Of a DNA stretch of 64,000 bases, positions 36,758 through 46,462 are shown one piece after another. A program made the position numbers and the translations under genes. The stretch spans positions 992,001-1,056,000 of the forward strand of contig NZ_CP121197.1 in NCBI RefSeq assembly GCF_029625215.1. The letters are read 5' to 3'. The stretch is from Aurantibacillus circumpalustris (GTDB taxonomy: Bacteria; Bacteroidota; Bacteroidia; B-17B0; Aurantibacillaceae). Under the pieces are notes generated by a model. It worked only from the letters and a program-made list of their open reading frames with translations. It did not search any database and was not told the DNA's origin. How positions within the stretch are numbered: the stretch's first letter is position 1; each line of letters opens with the position of its first letter.

Positions 36758-36786
36758 TTAAACAAAAATAGTCGATTTTTGTTTAA
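36758..36786 (+). promoter_or_regulatory. Perfect palindrome before crtI (candidate operator)
   Basis: 12-bp inverted repeat TTAAACAAAAAT-agtcg-ATTTTTGTTTAA, 10 nt before the crtI ATG. It contains the same 9-mer TTTTGTTTA / TAAACAAAA as the palindrome before the B12-MerR gene, in the opposite half-site order. Likely site of that regulator, by inference. Confidence 0.55.
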
Positions 36787-36796
36787 CTTGTTAATC

Positions 36797-38266
36797 ATGA
36801 CTAAAAAGAAGGTTGCTGTTATAGGAGCGGGATTTAGTGGGCTTTCCGCAGCGTGTTATTTGGCTAAATTTGGTTTTGATGTAACTGTTTACGAAAAACA
36901 CGAAGAAGTTGGTGGTCGCTCGAGAAGTTATCAGGAGGATGGTTTTGTTTTTGATATGGGCCCGAGCTGGTACTGGATGCCTGATATATTTGAAAAATTC
37001 TTTAACGATTTTGGTAAAGAAGTTTCAGATTATTATGATTTAGTAAGATTATCTCCTAGTTATAAAGTTTTTTTTAAGGATGATCAATTAGAAGTTCCGG
37101 CTTCGTTGGAAGGGATTTATGATCTTTTTGAAAGATACGAGCCAGGTAGCAGTAAAAATTTAAAAGATTTTTTGACTGAAGCGAAATACAAGTATAATGT
37201 TGGGATGCATGATCTTGTTTACAAGCCTGGTATAAAAATTTCTGAACTGATTGATTTTAAGCTTATTTCTGGCGTTTTTAAACTAGATGTTTTTAAAAGC
37301 ATGAGCGCGCATGTGCGCAAATTATTCAAGAATGAAAAACTAATTCAACTGCTTGAATTTCCGGTTCTTTTTTTGGGAGCACTTCCAGAAAACACGCCTG
37401 CCTTGTATAGCTTAATGAACTATGCTGATTTTGCCCTAGGGACATGGTATCCCATGGGAGGCATGCAAAAAATTAGTCACGGCATGTTAAATCTTGCTAA
37501 AGAACTCGGCGTTAAATTTGAAACGGGCGTTGATATTCAAAAAATTACTGTTGAACAATCTTTGGCTAAATCTATTTTTGCGGAAAAAGAACATAACAGT
37601 TTTGATGCGCTAATTTCTTCAGCTGATTATCAGTTTACGGAACAAAAGCTTTTGGAACCTCAAAACAGAAGGTATAGCAAGCATTATTGGGAAAGCCGAA
37701 AAATGGCACCCAGTTGTTTGATATATTATATTGGCGTAAAAGGACGTGTTGATAATTTGTTGCACCATAATTTATTTTTTGATGAAGATTTTGGAAAACA
37801 TGCTAAGGAAATATATTCCCACCCTAAATGGCCTGATAAGCCACTGTTTTATGTATGTTGTCCGAGTAAAACGGATACCACCGTTGCACCGGTAGGACAT
37901 GAAAATTTGTTTATTTTAATTCCTGTTGCACCAGGACTAGAAGACACACAAGAAATACGAGATAATTATTTAAAAGCGGTGTTAATCAGGCTGAAAGAAA
38001 AAACAGGTTTTGATGTGGAAAATAATACTGTACATTTGAAAAGTTACGCGCCAAGTAACTTCATAAGTGATTATAATGCTTATAAGGGTAATGCGTATGG
38101 TTTAGCGAACACACTTTTACAAACAGCTCACTTAAAACCCGGAATAAGAAGTAAAAAAGTAAAAAACTTGTTTTATGCAGGTCAATTAACGGTTCCGGGA
38201 CCTGGCGTTCCGCCTTCGTTAATTTCTGGTAAATTAGCAGCAGAACAAGTTTTAAATTATTTGTAA
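36797..38266 (+). CDS. crtI: Phytoene desaturase (CrtI family)
   Basis: FAD-dependent desaturase that turns phytoene into lycopene (or a related carotenoid desaturase such as CrtD). The ATG at 36797 gives MTKKKVAVIGAGFSGLSAACYLAK, with the GxGxxG dinucleotide motif at residues 10-15; an in-frame TTG 15 codons upstream falls before the palindrome and is unlikely. EVGGRSRSYQEDGFVFDMGPSWYWMPD and the C-terminal NLFYAGQLTVPGPGVPPSLISGKLAAEQV are CrtI hallmarks. The length is 489 residues. crtB follows after 40 nt. Confidence 0.93.
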   Translation: MTKKKVAVIGAGFSGLSAACYLAKFGFDVTVYEKHEEVGGRSRSYQEDGFVFDMGPSWYWMPDIFEKFFNDFGKEVSDYYDLVRLSPSYKVFFKDDQLEVPASLEGIYDLFERYEPGSSKNLKDFLTEAKYKYNVGMHDLVYKPGIKISELIDFKLISGVFKLDVFKSMSAHVRKLFKNEKLIQLLEFPVLFLGALPENTPALYSLMNYADFALGTWYPMGGMQKISHGMLNLAKELGVKFETGVDIQKITVEQSLAKSIFAEKEHNSFDALISSADYQFTEQKLLEPQNRRYSKHYWESRKMAPSCLIYYIGVKGRVDNLLHHNLFFDEDFGKHAKEIYSHPKWPDKPLFYVCCPSKTDTTVAPVGHENLFILIPVAPGLEDTQEIRDNYLKAVLIRLKEKTGFDVENNTVHLKSYAPSNFISDYNAYKGNAYGLANTLLQTAHLKPGIRSKKVKNLFYAGQLTVPGPGVPPSLISGKLAAEQVLNYL

Positions 38267-38306
38267 ATTATTATTTTTAAAAAAATATAAACACGTCTTG
38301 CTTATT

Positions 38307-39143
38307 ATGAAGGCAATTTTTGATCAGGTTTCTAAAAAAACGAGCAAATTGGTTACTCGCCAATACAGCACTTCTTTTAGTTTAGGCATTCGTTTTTTAA
38401 AAAGCGAGTTACATGACCCTATCTATGGAATTTACGGATTTGTTCGTTTTGCAGATGAAATTGTAGACAGCTTTCACGATTACGATAAAGAAAAGTTATT
38501 GCAAGAGTTTAAAAATGACACGTATCACAGTATAGAACGGGGTATTAGTCTTAATCCAATATTAAACACTTTTCAGCGAGTGGTGCGCACTTATAATATT
38601 GAAAACGAATTAATAGATGCGTTCCTAAAAAGTATGGCGATGGATTTGCAAAAAAAGGCTTATTCAGAAGAAGACTACAAGGATTATATTTTAGGTAGCG
38701 CAGAAGCGGTAGGTTTGATGTGTTTGCGAGTTTTCACAAATGGAGACTTCGCGCAGTATGAAAAACTAAAGCCTTATGCAATGTATTTAGGGTCAGCTTT
38801 TCAGAAAATTAATTTTTTACGTGACCTTAAGGCCGACTACGTTGGGATGGGAAGAATATACTTTCCAAATGTAAAAATGAACGAACTCAACGAAAACATG
38901 AAGAAAGAAATAGAAAAAGATATAGAGTTTGAGTTTGATCAAGGATTAAAGGGAATAAAAATGTTACCTAAAAAGGCTAGACTGGGAGTTTACGTAGCCT
39001 ATATATATTATTATTCACTTTTTAATAAAATCAAGAATTTAAAGGCATGCAATATTCTTGAAGAACGTGTTCGCATTCCAAATAGACAAAAAATATTACT
39101 ATTAGCGGGTAGTTACGTTCGAAACCGGTTAAATTTATTATAA
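38307..39143 (+). CDS. crtB: Phytoene synthase (CrtB)
   Basis: Squalene/phytoene synthase fold enzyme that condenses two geranylgeranyl diphosphates to phytoene. With the ATG at 38307 it has 278 residues. The two Asp-rich motifs are present: FADEIVD (about 49-54) and LRDLKADYVGMGRIYFP (171-187). YSTSFSLG near residue 20 is the substrate-binding start. It lies directly after crtI, so the early steps are in one operon. The geranylgeranyl diphosphate synthase gene is not in the window. Confidence 0.95.
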   Translation: MKAIFDQVSKKTSKLVTRQYSTSFSLGIRFLKSELHDPIYGIYGFVRFADEIVDSFHDYDKEKLLQEFKNDTYHSIERGISLNPILNTFQRVVRTYNIENELIDAFLKSMAMDLQKKAYSEEDYKDYILGSAEAVGLMCLRVFTNGDFAQYEKLKPYAMYLGSAFQKINFLRDLKADYVGMGRIYFPNVKMNELNENMKKEIEKDIEFEFDQGLKGIKMLPKKARLGVYVAYIYYYSLFNKIKNLKACNILEERVRIPNRQKILLLAGSYVRNRLNLL

Positions 39144-39320
39144 TAGATTTTTTTCAAGTTCTATTTGAGCGCCGGTAATTTTAACTTTATCTTCCAGATA
39201 TTCCACACAAATTTTTAATTGATAGATTTTTTATCGTTTATATTGTGCTTTAATGATTCAAAGTGGAAAAACAAACTTTTATTAACCATAAAATTTAATT
39301 TTCTTTATAAAAAAATTGAC

Positions 39321-39875
39321 ATGAAAAATTATTTTCTCACAACATGCATTTTTTTTAGTGCATATTCGCTACTAGGCCAGTCAAACATGGAAAAGGGGTA
39401 CCTTGTTACATTAAAAGGCGACACCCTAAGAGGCGAAGTAAAAATAAATCCTAAAAAAGAAATTGATAATTACAATAAAGTAACGTTTAAAGACGAAACG
39501 GGTTTGCAAAAAATATATAAACCTAATAAAACACTGGCTTACGGATTTAATAATGAGAAATTCGTCTCGATGGACTCTCAGGATGATGAAAAAAAATTCT
39601 ATAAAATAATTTGCACCGGCGTTATAAGTTTTTATAAACTTGGTTTTGAAACAATTCGTATGAATGCGGTTACTTTTGAAGAGGAATATTATGTTTCTAA
39701 AGAAGGCGATAAGGAGCTTACGGTAATAAAAGAATCAAAATTTAAAAAGCAACTAAATGAATTGATGAGTGATAATTTAGAGTTTGTCGAAGCTTACGGC
39801 GATGAAAAAAAATTCGACTTCGAAAAAGCACTTGAAATAATTACTAATTACAATTCCTGGAAAGCAACACAATAA
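39321..39875 (+). CDS. Hypothetical exported protein before polA
   Basis: A 184-residue protein from the ATG at 39321 (MKNYFLTTCIFFSAYSLLGQ, a signal peptide); the frame runs further up, but those residues are not signal-like. The mature start 'EKGYLVTLKGDTLRGEVKINPKK' is an opening widely seen in Bacteroidota periplasmic proteins of unknown role. No membrane segment or lipobox. The stop codon is 2 nt from the polA ATG. Confidence 0.6.
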   Translation: MKNYFLTTCIFFSAYSLLGQSNMEKGYLVTLKGDTLRGEVKINPKKEIDNYNKVTFKDETGLQKIYKPNKTLAYGFNNEKFVSMDSQDDEKKFYKIICTGVISFYKLGFETIRMNAVTFEEEYYVSKEGDKELTVIKESKFKKQLNELMSDNLEFVEAYGDEKKFDFEKALEIITNYNSWKATQ

Positions 39876-39877
39876 AT

Positions 39878-42703
39878 ATGATCACAAAAGAAACCGAAAA
39901 AAAATTATTTCTACTAGATGCATTCGCACTAATTTATAGAGCCTACTTTGCGTTCAGTAATAACCCACGTGTTAATTCCAAAGGCTTTAACACCTCTGCC
40001 ATTTTTGGCTTCACCAACACATTATTAGAAATTCTAACAAAAGAAAAACCAAGTCATATTGCTGTGGTATTTGATATGGAAGGCCCTACGCAGCGGCACG
40101 TTGAGTTTGAAGCATATAAGGCAAATCGCGAAGAAATGCCAGAAGATCTTCGTAAATCAATTCCTCTGATCATAGAAATGATTAAAGGATTTAACATAGA
40201 GGTTCTTGGCCTGGAAGGCTTTGAAGCAGATGATGTAATTGGAACACTTGCTATTAAAGCTGAGAAAGCAGGTTTCACCACCTATATGATGACACCCGAC
40301 AAAGATTACGGTCAGTTGGTGGACACCAACACATTTATATACAAACCGGCGAGCTTCGGAAATGGCGCCTCTATTTTAGGCCCGGAAGAAGTTTGTAAAA
40401 AATGGGACATTCGAAATGTTTCAGAATTAATTGATATTCTGGGTTTAATGGGCGATAAGGTGGATAACATCCCCGGCATTCCAGGAGTGGGAGAGAAGAC
40501 CGCCATTCAACTTGTAAAAGATTACGGAAGCATTGAAAATTTATTAGAGAATACCGATAAACTGAAAGGAAAATTAAAAGAGAAGGTTGAGAATAACAGA
40601 GACATGGCCATTCAATCAAAACGTTTGGCTACCATTATTTTAGATTGCCCAATTAATTTGGATGAAGAAAAATTAACCTTAAAGGAACCGAATAAAGAAG
40701 TATTGTTAGAGGTATTCAAAGAGCTAGAATTCAGAGCCATTGCTAAAAAAGTATTAGGTGAAGATATTGGCGGCAAAGAAAAATTACCAATTGAAAAACC
40801 TAAGGCAAATAATGCACAAGCAGATCTATTTAGTTCTCCTGATGAACAAACGAGTTCGGATTCAAATCCAGAGCCAGAACCGACGAATTTCAAAACAATA
40901 CATGATGTAGATCATAAATACGAGCTGGTTGATACAGATGAAAAAATAAAAGAATTAATTTCTCTTTTGAATCAACAATCAGAATTTTGTTTTGACAGTG
41001 AGACAACTTCTCTCAATACCTTGGAAGCAGAAATTGTTGGCTTATCCTTTTCAATAAAACATTTCACCGGATATTATGTTCCTTTTTCCGCAAATAGAGA
41101 CGAAGCAGAAACAAGATTAAATTTATTTAAAGCTCTTTTCGAGGACAACAGTAAAACACTTATTGGACAAAACATTAAATACGATTTTCAAATTCTGAAA
41201 AATTATGGTATCGAAATAAAAAACAAAATGTTCGATACCATGGTCGCACATTTTTTAATTATGCCTGAAATGCGCCATAATATGGACATTCTGGCACAAA
41301 CGTATTTGAACTATTCTCCAGTAAGCATTGAAACATTGATTGGTAAAAAGGGAAAAGAGCAAACAAGCATGCGTGATGTGGAGATTAATAAAATAAAAGA
41401 ATACGCTTCCGAAGACGCAGATATTACGCTTCAATTAAAAACAACCTTTGCTCCAAAGTTAGCCGAGAATGAAGTAGAAAAGCTTTTTAATGAAGTAGAA
41501 GTACCTCTTATTAGAGTACTAGCAAACATTGAGCGTGAGGGGATTAATTTGGATGTTCCAGCGTTGAAAGATTTTTCTTCCCAATTACAAAATGACATTG
41601 TTATTGTAGAAAAAGAAATTCAGGATTTCGCTGGAACAAAATTTAACGTATCGTCTCCAAAACAAGTGGGTGAAATATTGTTTGACTATTTGAAGATAGT
41701 TGACAAACCAAAAAAAACAAAGACGGGTCAGTACGCAACAGGCGAGGATGTTTTAAGTAAACTTGAAAACGCACATCCAATCGTTTCAAAAATTTTGGAT
41801 TACCGTGAACTGGTAAAATTGAAAAACACTTACGTGGATACATTACCTTTATTGGTAAGTCCAAAAACCGGACGCATTCACACTTCCTTTAATCAAGTAG
41901 TAGCGGTTACCGGTCGCTTGAGCAGTGATAATCCTAATTTGCAGAACATTCCAATCCGTACCGAACGAGGACGTAATATCAGAAAAGCTTTTATTCCTCG
42001 CGATAAAGATCATGTTTTATTAAGTGCCGATTATTCTCAGATTGAATTAAGAATAGTTGCAAGTATCAGCGGCGATCCAAATATGTGTGAGGCTTTTCAA
42101 TTAGGGAAAGATATTCATACTGCAACAGCGGCTAAAGTATTTGGTGTTGCAGAAGCAGACGTTACAAAAGAAATGCGTTATAAAAGTAAGAGCGTAAATT
42201 TCGGAATTATTTATGGACAAGGAGCTTTTGGTCTATCTGAGAATTTAAATATTTCAAGAACAGAGGCCAAGGAGCTTATAGATAATTATTTTAAAGAATA
42301 TGGCGCCATAAAAAGTTATATGGATGAAACCATCAACTTTGCTAGGGAGCATGGCTACGTTCAAACTTTACTTGGTCGTAAACGTTGGTTGCGCGATATC
42401 ACTTCAAATAATGCAACAGTGAGGAGTTATGCAGAGCGCAATGCTATTAATGCTCCAATTCAAGGTTCAGCTGCCGATATGATCAAAGTCGCTATGATTA
42501 ATATTTACAACGAATTAGAAAAACAGAATTTTAAAACAAAAATGCTTCTACAAGTGCATGATGAACTTGTGTTCGATGTTCATAAACCAGAACTTGAGAA
42601 AGTAAAACCAATCATTGAGAAATTGATGAGCGAAGCTTTGCCTTTAAAAGTTCCTGTTGAAGTAGGTTTGGGGACGGGTGAGAATTGGTTAGCGGCGCAT
42701 TAG
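39878..42703 (+). CDS. polA: DNA polymerase I
   Basis: A 941-residue replication and repair polymerase with all three activities visible. The 5'-3' exonuclease/FEN domain (1-~295) has FLLDAFALIYRAYFA, VVFDMEGPTQRH, GFEADDVIGTLA and TPDKDYGQLV. The 3'-5' proofreading domain keeps FDSETTSL (Asp373, Glu375) and EYASEDADITLQL, so it is likely active. The polymerase domain has LLSADYSQIELRI, YKSKSVNFGIIYGQGAFGLSE and LLQVHDELVFDV. It follows the hypothetical gene by 2 nt. Confidence 0.97.
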   Translation: MITKETEKKLFLLDAFALIYRAYFAFSNNPRVNSKGFNTSAIFGFTNTLLEILTKEKPSHIAVVFDMEGPTQRHVEFEAYKANREEMPEDLRKSIPLIIEMIKGFNIEVLGLEGFEADDVIGTLAIKAEKAGFTTYMMTPDKDYGQLVDTNTFIYKPASFGNGASILGPEEVCKKWDIRNVSELIDILGLMGDKVDNIPGIPGVGEKTAIQLVKDYGSIENLLENTDKLKGKLKEKVENNRDMAIQSKRLATIILDCPINLDEEKLTLKEPNKEVLLEVFKELEFRAIAKKVLGEDIGGKEKLPIEKPKANNAQADLFSSPDEQTSSDSNPEPEPTNFKTIHDVDHKYELVDTDEKIKELISLLNQQSEFCFDSETTSLNTLEAEIVGLSFSIKHFTGYYVPFSANRDEAETRLNLFKALFEDNSKTLIGQNIKYDFQILKNYGIEIKNKMFDTMVAHFLIMPEMRHNMDILAQTYLNYSPVSIETLIGKKGKEQTSMRDVEINKIKEYASEDADITLQLKTTFAPKLAENEVEKLFNEVEVPLIRVLANIEREGINLDVPALKDFSSQLQNDIVIVEKEIQDFAGTKFNVSSPKQVGEILFDYLKIVDKPKKTKTGQYATGEDVLSKLENAHPIVSKILDYRELVKLKNTYVDTLPLLVSPKTGRIHTSFNQVVAVTGRLSSDNPNLQNIPIRTERGRNIRKAFIPRDKDHVLLSADYSQIELRIVASISGDPNMCEAFQLGKDIHTATAAKVFGVAEADVTKEMRYKSKSVNFGIIYGQGAFGLSENLNISRTEAKELIDNYFKEYGAIKSYMDETINFAREHGYVQTLLGRKRWLRDITSNNATVRSYAERNAINAPIQGSAADMIKVAMINIYNELEKQNFKTKMLLQVHDELVFDVHKPELEKVKPIIEKLMSEALPLKVPVEVGLGTGENWLAAH

Positions 42704-42755
42704 TACTTTCGTTTTTCTAGAATCCATTTCATATATTTATATTAAATATGAATAC

Positions 42756-44945
42756 ATGAAAAATTTTATACTCTTCAGTTTTTTATTTCTACTAGTACGC
42801 TTTTCATTTTCTCAATCGGCATCTGATGCAGCTGTGCAATTAACGGCGCTTGTTCAAAATAGTCCTGCGCAAATAACTTTGAACTGGGTTGGTAATGCAA
42901 CAAGTACACAGTATCAGGTTTACCGAAAATTAAAAACAGATGTAAGCTGGGGAGCACCAGTTGCAACACCTGGAGGAACTACCAATCAATATATCGATAA
43001 CACGGTGAGTGTAGGAATAAATTACGAATACCGTGTTTCGCGGACAGGTTCCGGTTATGCAGGCCATGGTTATATAAACAGTGGTATTGAAGTTCCAGAA
43101 ACTTTTTACAGAGGAAAATTAATTTTATTGGTGGACAGCAATTTTATTGGAACCCTTTCAGCAGAAATTTCAAGACTCATAACGGATATAGAAGGCGACG
43201 GATGGGACGTTATTCGACACGATGTTTTGAGAACCGGATCGGTTACTCATATTAAAGATCTTATTGTAAATGATTACAATGAAGATACAACGGTCGCTGT
43301 AAAAGCTGTTTTTTTATTGGGACACATTCCTGTTCCTTACAGTGGAAATATTAATCCTGATGGGCATCCTGATCATTTGGGAGCTTGGCCTGCTGATTGT
43401 TATTACGCTGATATGGATGGTGTATGGACAGATAATTCGGTAACATCTACAACCGCTTCACCAGCCCGCACACAAAACATTCCGGGTGATGGCAAGTTTG
43501 ATCAAAGCATTGTGCCAAGTGATCTTGAGCTTCAAGTAGGAAGGGTTGATTTTAATGGAATGCCAACATTTACGTTGACAGAAGGGCAATTGCTTAAAAA
43601 TTATTTGGACAAAGATCATGAGTACCGTATGAAAATGTTTGTGCCAATTAAACAAGGCGTTGTAGATGATAATTTTGGATACTTTAGCAGTGAAGCCTTC
43701 GCCGCTAGTGGATACAAAAATTTTGCGCCACTTGTTGGTTCTTCAAATATAATCGCCGCTGATTATTTTACAAGTATGACAGGGTTAAGTTTCGCCTGGT
43801 CTTTTGGCTGTGGTGGAGGCACCTACACAAGTGCCAGCGGCATTGGAAATACAGCGAACTTCGCCGCTTCAAATCTTCATGGTGTATTCACAATGTTGTT
43901 CGGCTCATATTTTGGCGATTGGGATTCACAAAATAATTTTTTGAAAGCTCCATTGGCTCAGGGAAAAATACTTACAAGTGTTTGGTCTGGTAGACCACAT
44001 TATCAGTTTCACCACATGGGATTGGGAGAAAACATTGGTTATGGTGTTTTACTCACACAAAACAATTCCGGTAATCTTTATTTTGATAGTCCAACTGTTA
44101 TTACAGGACGTTGGATTCACAATGCCTTGATGGGCGATCCAACACTGAGAAATGACGTGGTTGCGCCTGTTTCAAATGTTGTGGCAACGAAAGCCGGATT
44201 TGACTGTCACATCTCTTGGTCAGCTACTACAGAAACCACTATTGCAGGTTATAATATCTATGTTAAAAACGACACGAATACAGCTTATGTAAAATTAAAT
44301 TCTCTTCCAATCAGCGGAACAACTTATACCGATAATTGCCTTTTATACAAAGGAGTTTACACCTATATGGTGCGAGTATTGAAATTGGAAAATGTTCCCA
44401 GCGGAACTTATTACAATATGAGCGAAGGTATAGCTGATACCGCTTATAATTCTTCAACAGTGAAAACACATGCAGGTTTTTTGGCCATTGTTAACGGTAA
44501 TGTTTTAAATTTAACTAACACATCAGCAAATGCTACAAACTTTTTTTGGGATCTTGGAAATGGACAAACCAACACAACGCCCTCACCAGTAATTACATAT
44601 AGTGCAAACGCTCCCTACCAAATAATGTTGGTCGCATCAAATCAATGCGATCAGGATACCGCTTATGCAGCAATATACATTGTAACGGTTGCCTTGGATG
44701 AATTATCAGAAAACGAAAATGTAATTATTTTCCCTAATCCATCTTTAGGTAAAATTAAGGTAACGAATAACAAAAATGAAAAATTCAAGATCACAATTTA
44801 TACTACTGAAGGAAAAAAGGTAGCAGAGTTTCACGAGTATAGTAAAGAGCATGAATTAGATCTTAATTATTTGGGAAAAGGATTGTTTTTCATTGAGATT
44901 GTAACGAATGAAAAAACCGCAGTCAAAAAATTGATTTTAGAGTAG
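42756..44945 (+). CDS. T9SS-secreted protein with a gingipain-like fold lacking clear catalytic residues
   Basis: A 729-residue protein with signal peptide (ends SFSQ). An FnIII-type domain (about 25-110, 'LTALVQNSPAQITLNWVG ... YQVYRKL') precedes a large central region: 'GKLILLVDSNFIGTLSAEISRLITDIEGDGWDVIRH' and 'AVFLLGHIPVPY' resemble the Rossmann-like start of C25 (gingipain) domains, and GRWIHNALMGDPTLR their end. The usual GHG and AC catalytic motifs are replaced by FGCGGG and FGSYFGDW. A second FnIII, a PKD-like domain and a type A T9SS domain (IIFPNPSLGKIKV ... KGLFFIEIV) finish it. Possibly an inactive peptidase relative; low certainty. Confidence 0.72.
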   Translation: MKNFILFSFLFLLVRFSFSQSASDAAVQLTALVQNSPAQITLNWVGNATSTQYQVYRKLKTDVSWGAPVATPGGTTNQYIDNTVSVGINYEYRVSRTGSGYAGHGYINSGIEVPETFYRGKLILLVDSNFIGTLSAEISRLITDIEGDGWDVIRHDVLRTGSVTHIKDLIVNDYNEDTTVAVKAVFLLGHIPVPYSGNINPDGHPDHLGAWPADCYYADMDGVWTDNSVTSTTASPARTQNIPGDGKFDQSIVPSDLELQVGRVDFNGMPTFTLTEGQLLKNYLDKDHEYRMKMFVPIKQGVVDDNFGYFSSEAFAASGYKNFAPLVGSSNIIAADYFTSMTGLSFAWSFGCGGGTYTSASGIGNTANFAASNLHGVFTMLFGSYFGDWDSQNNFLKAPLAQGKILTSVWSGRPHYQFHHMGLGENIGYGVLLTQNNSGNLYFDSPTVITGRWIHNALMGDPTLRNDVVAPVSNVVATKAGFDCHISWSATTETTIAGYNIYVKNDTNTAYVKLNSLPISGTTYTDNCLLYKGVYTYMVRVLKLENVPSGTYYNMSEGIADTAYNSSTVKTHAGFLAIVNGNVLNLTNTSANATNFFWDLGNGQTNTTPSPVITYSANAPYQIMLVASNQCDQDTAYAAIYIVTVALDELSENENVIIFPNPSLGKIKVTNNKNEKFKITIYTTEGKKVAEFHEYSKEHELDLNYLGKGLFFIEIVTNEKTAVKKLILE

Positions 44946-44963
44946 CGAGAAATCAGTTTTAGT

Positions 44964-46460
44964 TTAAACCTCTCTGCGCATTCTGCCCACAGGAATATCT
45001 AATTGTTCCCGATACTTAGCAACCGTGCGGCGAGCGATATTGTACCCTTTTTCGTTAAGTTTGGCGCATAATTCATCATCTGTTAAAGGATGTTTTTTGT
45101 CTTCTTTGTCAACATAATCTTTGAGAATGTCTTTTATTTCCCGGCTGCTAACTTCCTCGCCGCTATCAGTACTCATACTTTCACTAAAAAAAGTTTTTAG
45201 TAAAAAAGTGCCGTAGGGTGTTTGCACATATTTACTGTTTGCCATTCTTGAAACAGTTGACAAATCAAGCGAGACACGACTGGCAATATCTTTTAAAATC
45301 ATTGGTTTGAGTTTACTCTCATCGCCGGTTGAAAAATAATCGTGTTGATACTCGAGAATACATTTCATACACAAACTCATTGTAGCGTAGCGTTGTTGCA
45401 AAGCCTCTATGAACCAACCAGCACTTTCAATTTTACTCTTTATAAAACCGGAAGCTTCTTTACTGCTTTTTTCTTTGCTCTTGGCATATTCTTTCAACAT
45501 TTCTTTATAATCCTTGCTGATTTTTAAATCGGGCATATTACGTCCATTAATGCTTAATTCAGGAATGCCGTCTGTTACTGTAATAATAAAATCGGGAACT
45601 ACCGCACTAAAATTACTTTCTTTTGTCTCACTGTTTCCCGGACGAGGATTGAGATGCGTTATTTCATTTATAATATCTTTTAACTCTTCATTATCAATTT
45701 CCAAACGTTTAAGTATTTTATCGTAATGTTTTTTAGAAAACTCCTCCATGTGGTTCTTAATAACATCCATAGCAAGAACAACTTCTTTTGTTTTTTCGGT
45801 TTTTCTTTCCAATTGTATTAAAAGGCACTCCTGTAAATTTCTTGCGCCAACACCGGGAGGATCGAAACTTTGAATAATTTTAAGCGCTTCTTCAATTTCT
45901 TTTATGTCGGTTGTAATGTTATAATTAAAAGCAAGATCGTCCACTATTAAATCTAGTTCGCGACGAACATAACCATCCTCGTCCAAACAACCGATTAGGT
46001 AATTGCCAATCGTGTATTCCCGATCGTTAATATCTTTCAAACCTAATTGTTGTTCGAGCTGTTCCTGGAACCCAACACCTTCAACCACAACAAAGTCTCT
46101 TGTTTCTTCATCAGGCCCTTTGTTTACAACTTCGTACTTATAGGAGTCCAATTCCTCTGCATCCATGTAATCTTCCATTTCAACATCACTGGCAGAAGTT
46201 TTCATTTCTTCTTCCTTTATCTCACCATTGTCATCAAATTCCTCATCGGCAGTTATTTCTCCTTCATCTTCATTACTGAAAAGTTCTTCGTCTGTTGTAA
46301 GGGTATCTTCATCTTCTTCTAATGCAGGGTTTAGTTCCAACTCTTCTTTAATTCGTTCTTCAAGCGCAAGTGTCGGCAATTGCAAAAGCTTCATCAACAA
46401 AATTTGTTGAGGTAATAATTTTTGCGAGAGCTTTAGATATTGCGAATGTTTGAGCGCCAT
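44964..46460 (-). CDS. rpoN: RNA polymerase sigma-54 factor
   Basis: A 498-residue sigma-54. Region I (residues ~1-50, LSQKLLPQQILLMKLLQLPTLALEERI) binds activators; region II is a very acidic Glu/Asp linker (about 50-100). The core-binding and DNA-binding regions follow, with 'FDPPGVGARNLQECLLIQL' and 'LSTVSRMANSKYVQTPYGTFLLKTFFSE'. The RpoN box ARRTVAKYRE is intact near the C-terminus. It needs AAA+ activators, none of which is in the window. It starts 2 nt after the tyrS stop, so both are probably co-transcribed. Confidence 0.96.
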   Translation of the reverse strand: MALKHSQYLKLSQKLLPQQILLMKLLQLPTLALEERIKEELELNPALEEDEDTLTTDEELFSNEDEGEITADEEFDDNGEIKEEEMKTSASDVEMEDYMDAEELDSYKYEVVNKGPDEETRDFVVVEGVGFQEQLEQQLGLKDINDREYTIGNYLIGCLDEDGYVRRELDLIVDDLAFNYNITTDIKEIEEALKIIQSFDPPGVGARNLQECLLIQLERKTEKTKEVVLAMDVIKNHMEEFSKKHYDKILKRLEIDNEELKDIINEITHLNPRPGNSETKESNFSAVVPDFIITVTDGIPELSINGRNMPDLKISKDYKEMLKEYAKSKEKSSKEASGFIKSKIESAGWFIEALQQRYATMSLCMKCILEYQHDYFSTGDESKLKPMILKDIASRVSLDLSTVSRMANSKYVQTPYGTFLLKTFFSESMSTDSGEEVSSREIKDILKDYVDKEDKKHPLTDDELCAKLNEKGYNIARRTVAKYREQLDIPVGRMRREV

Positions 46461-46462
46461 AA

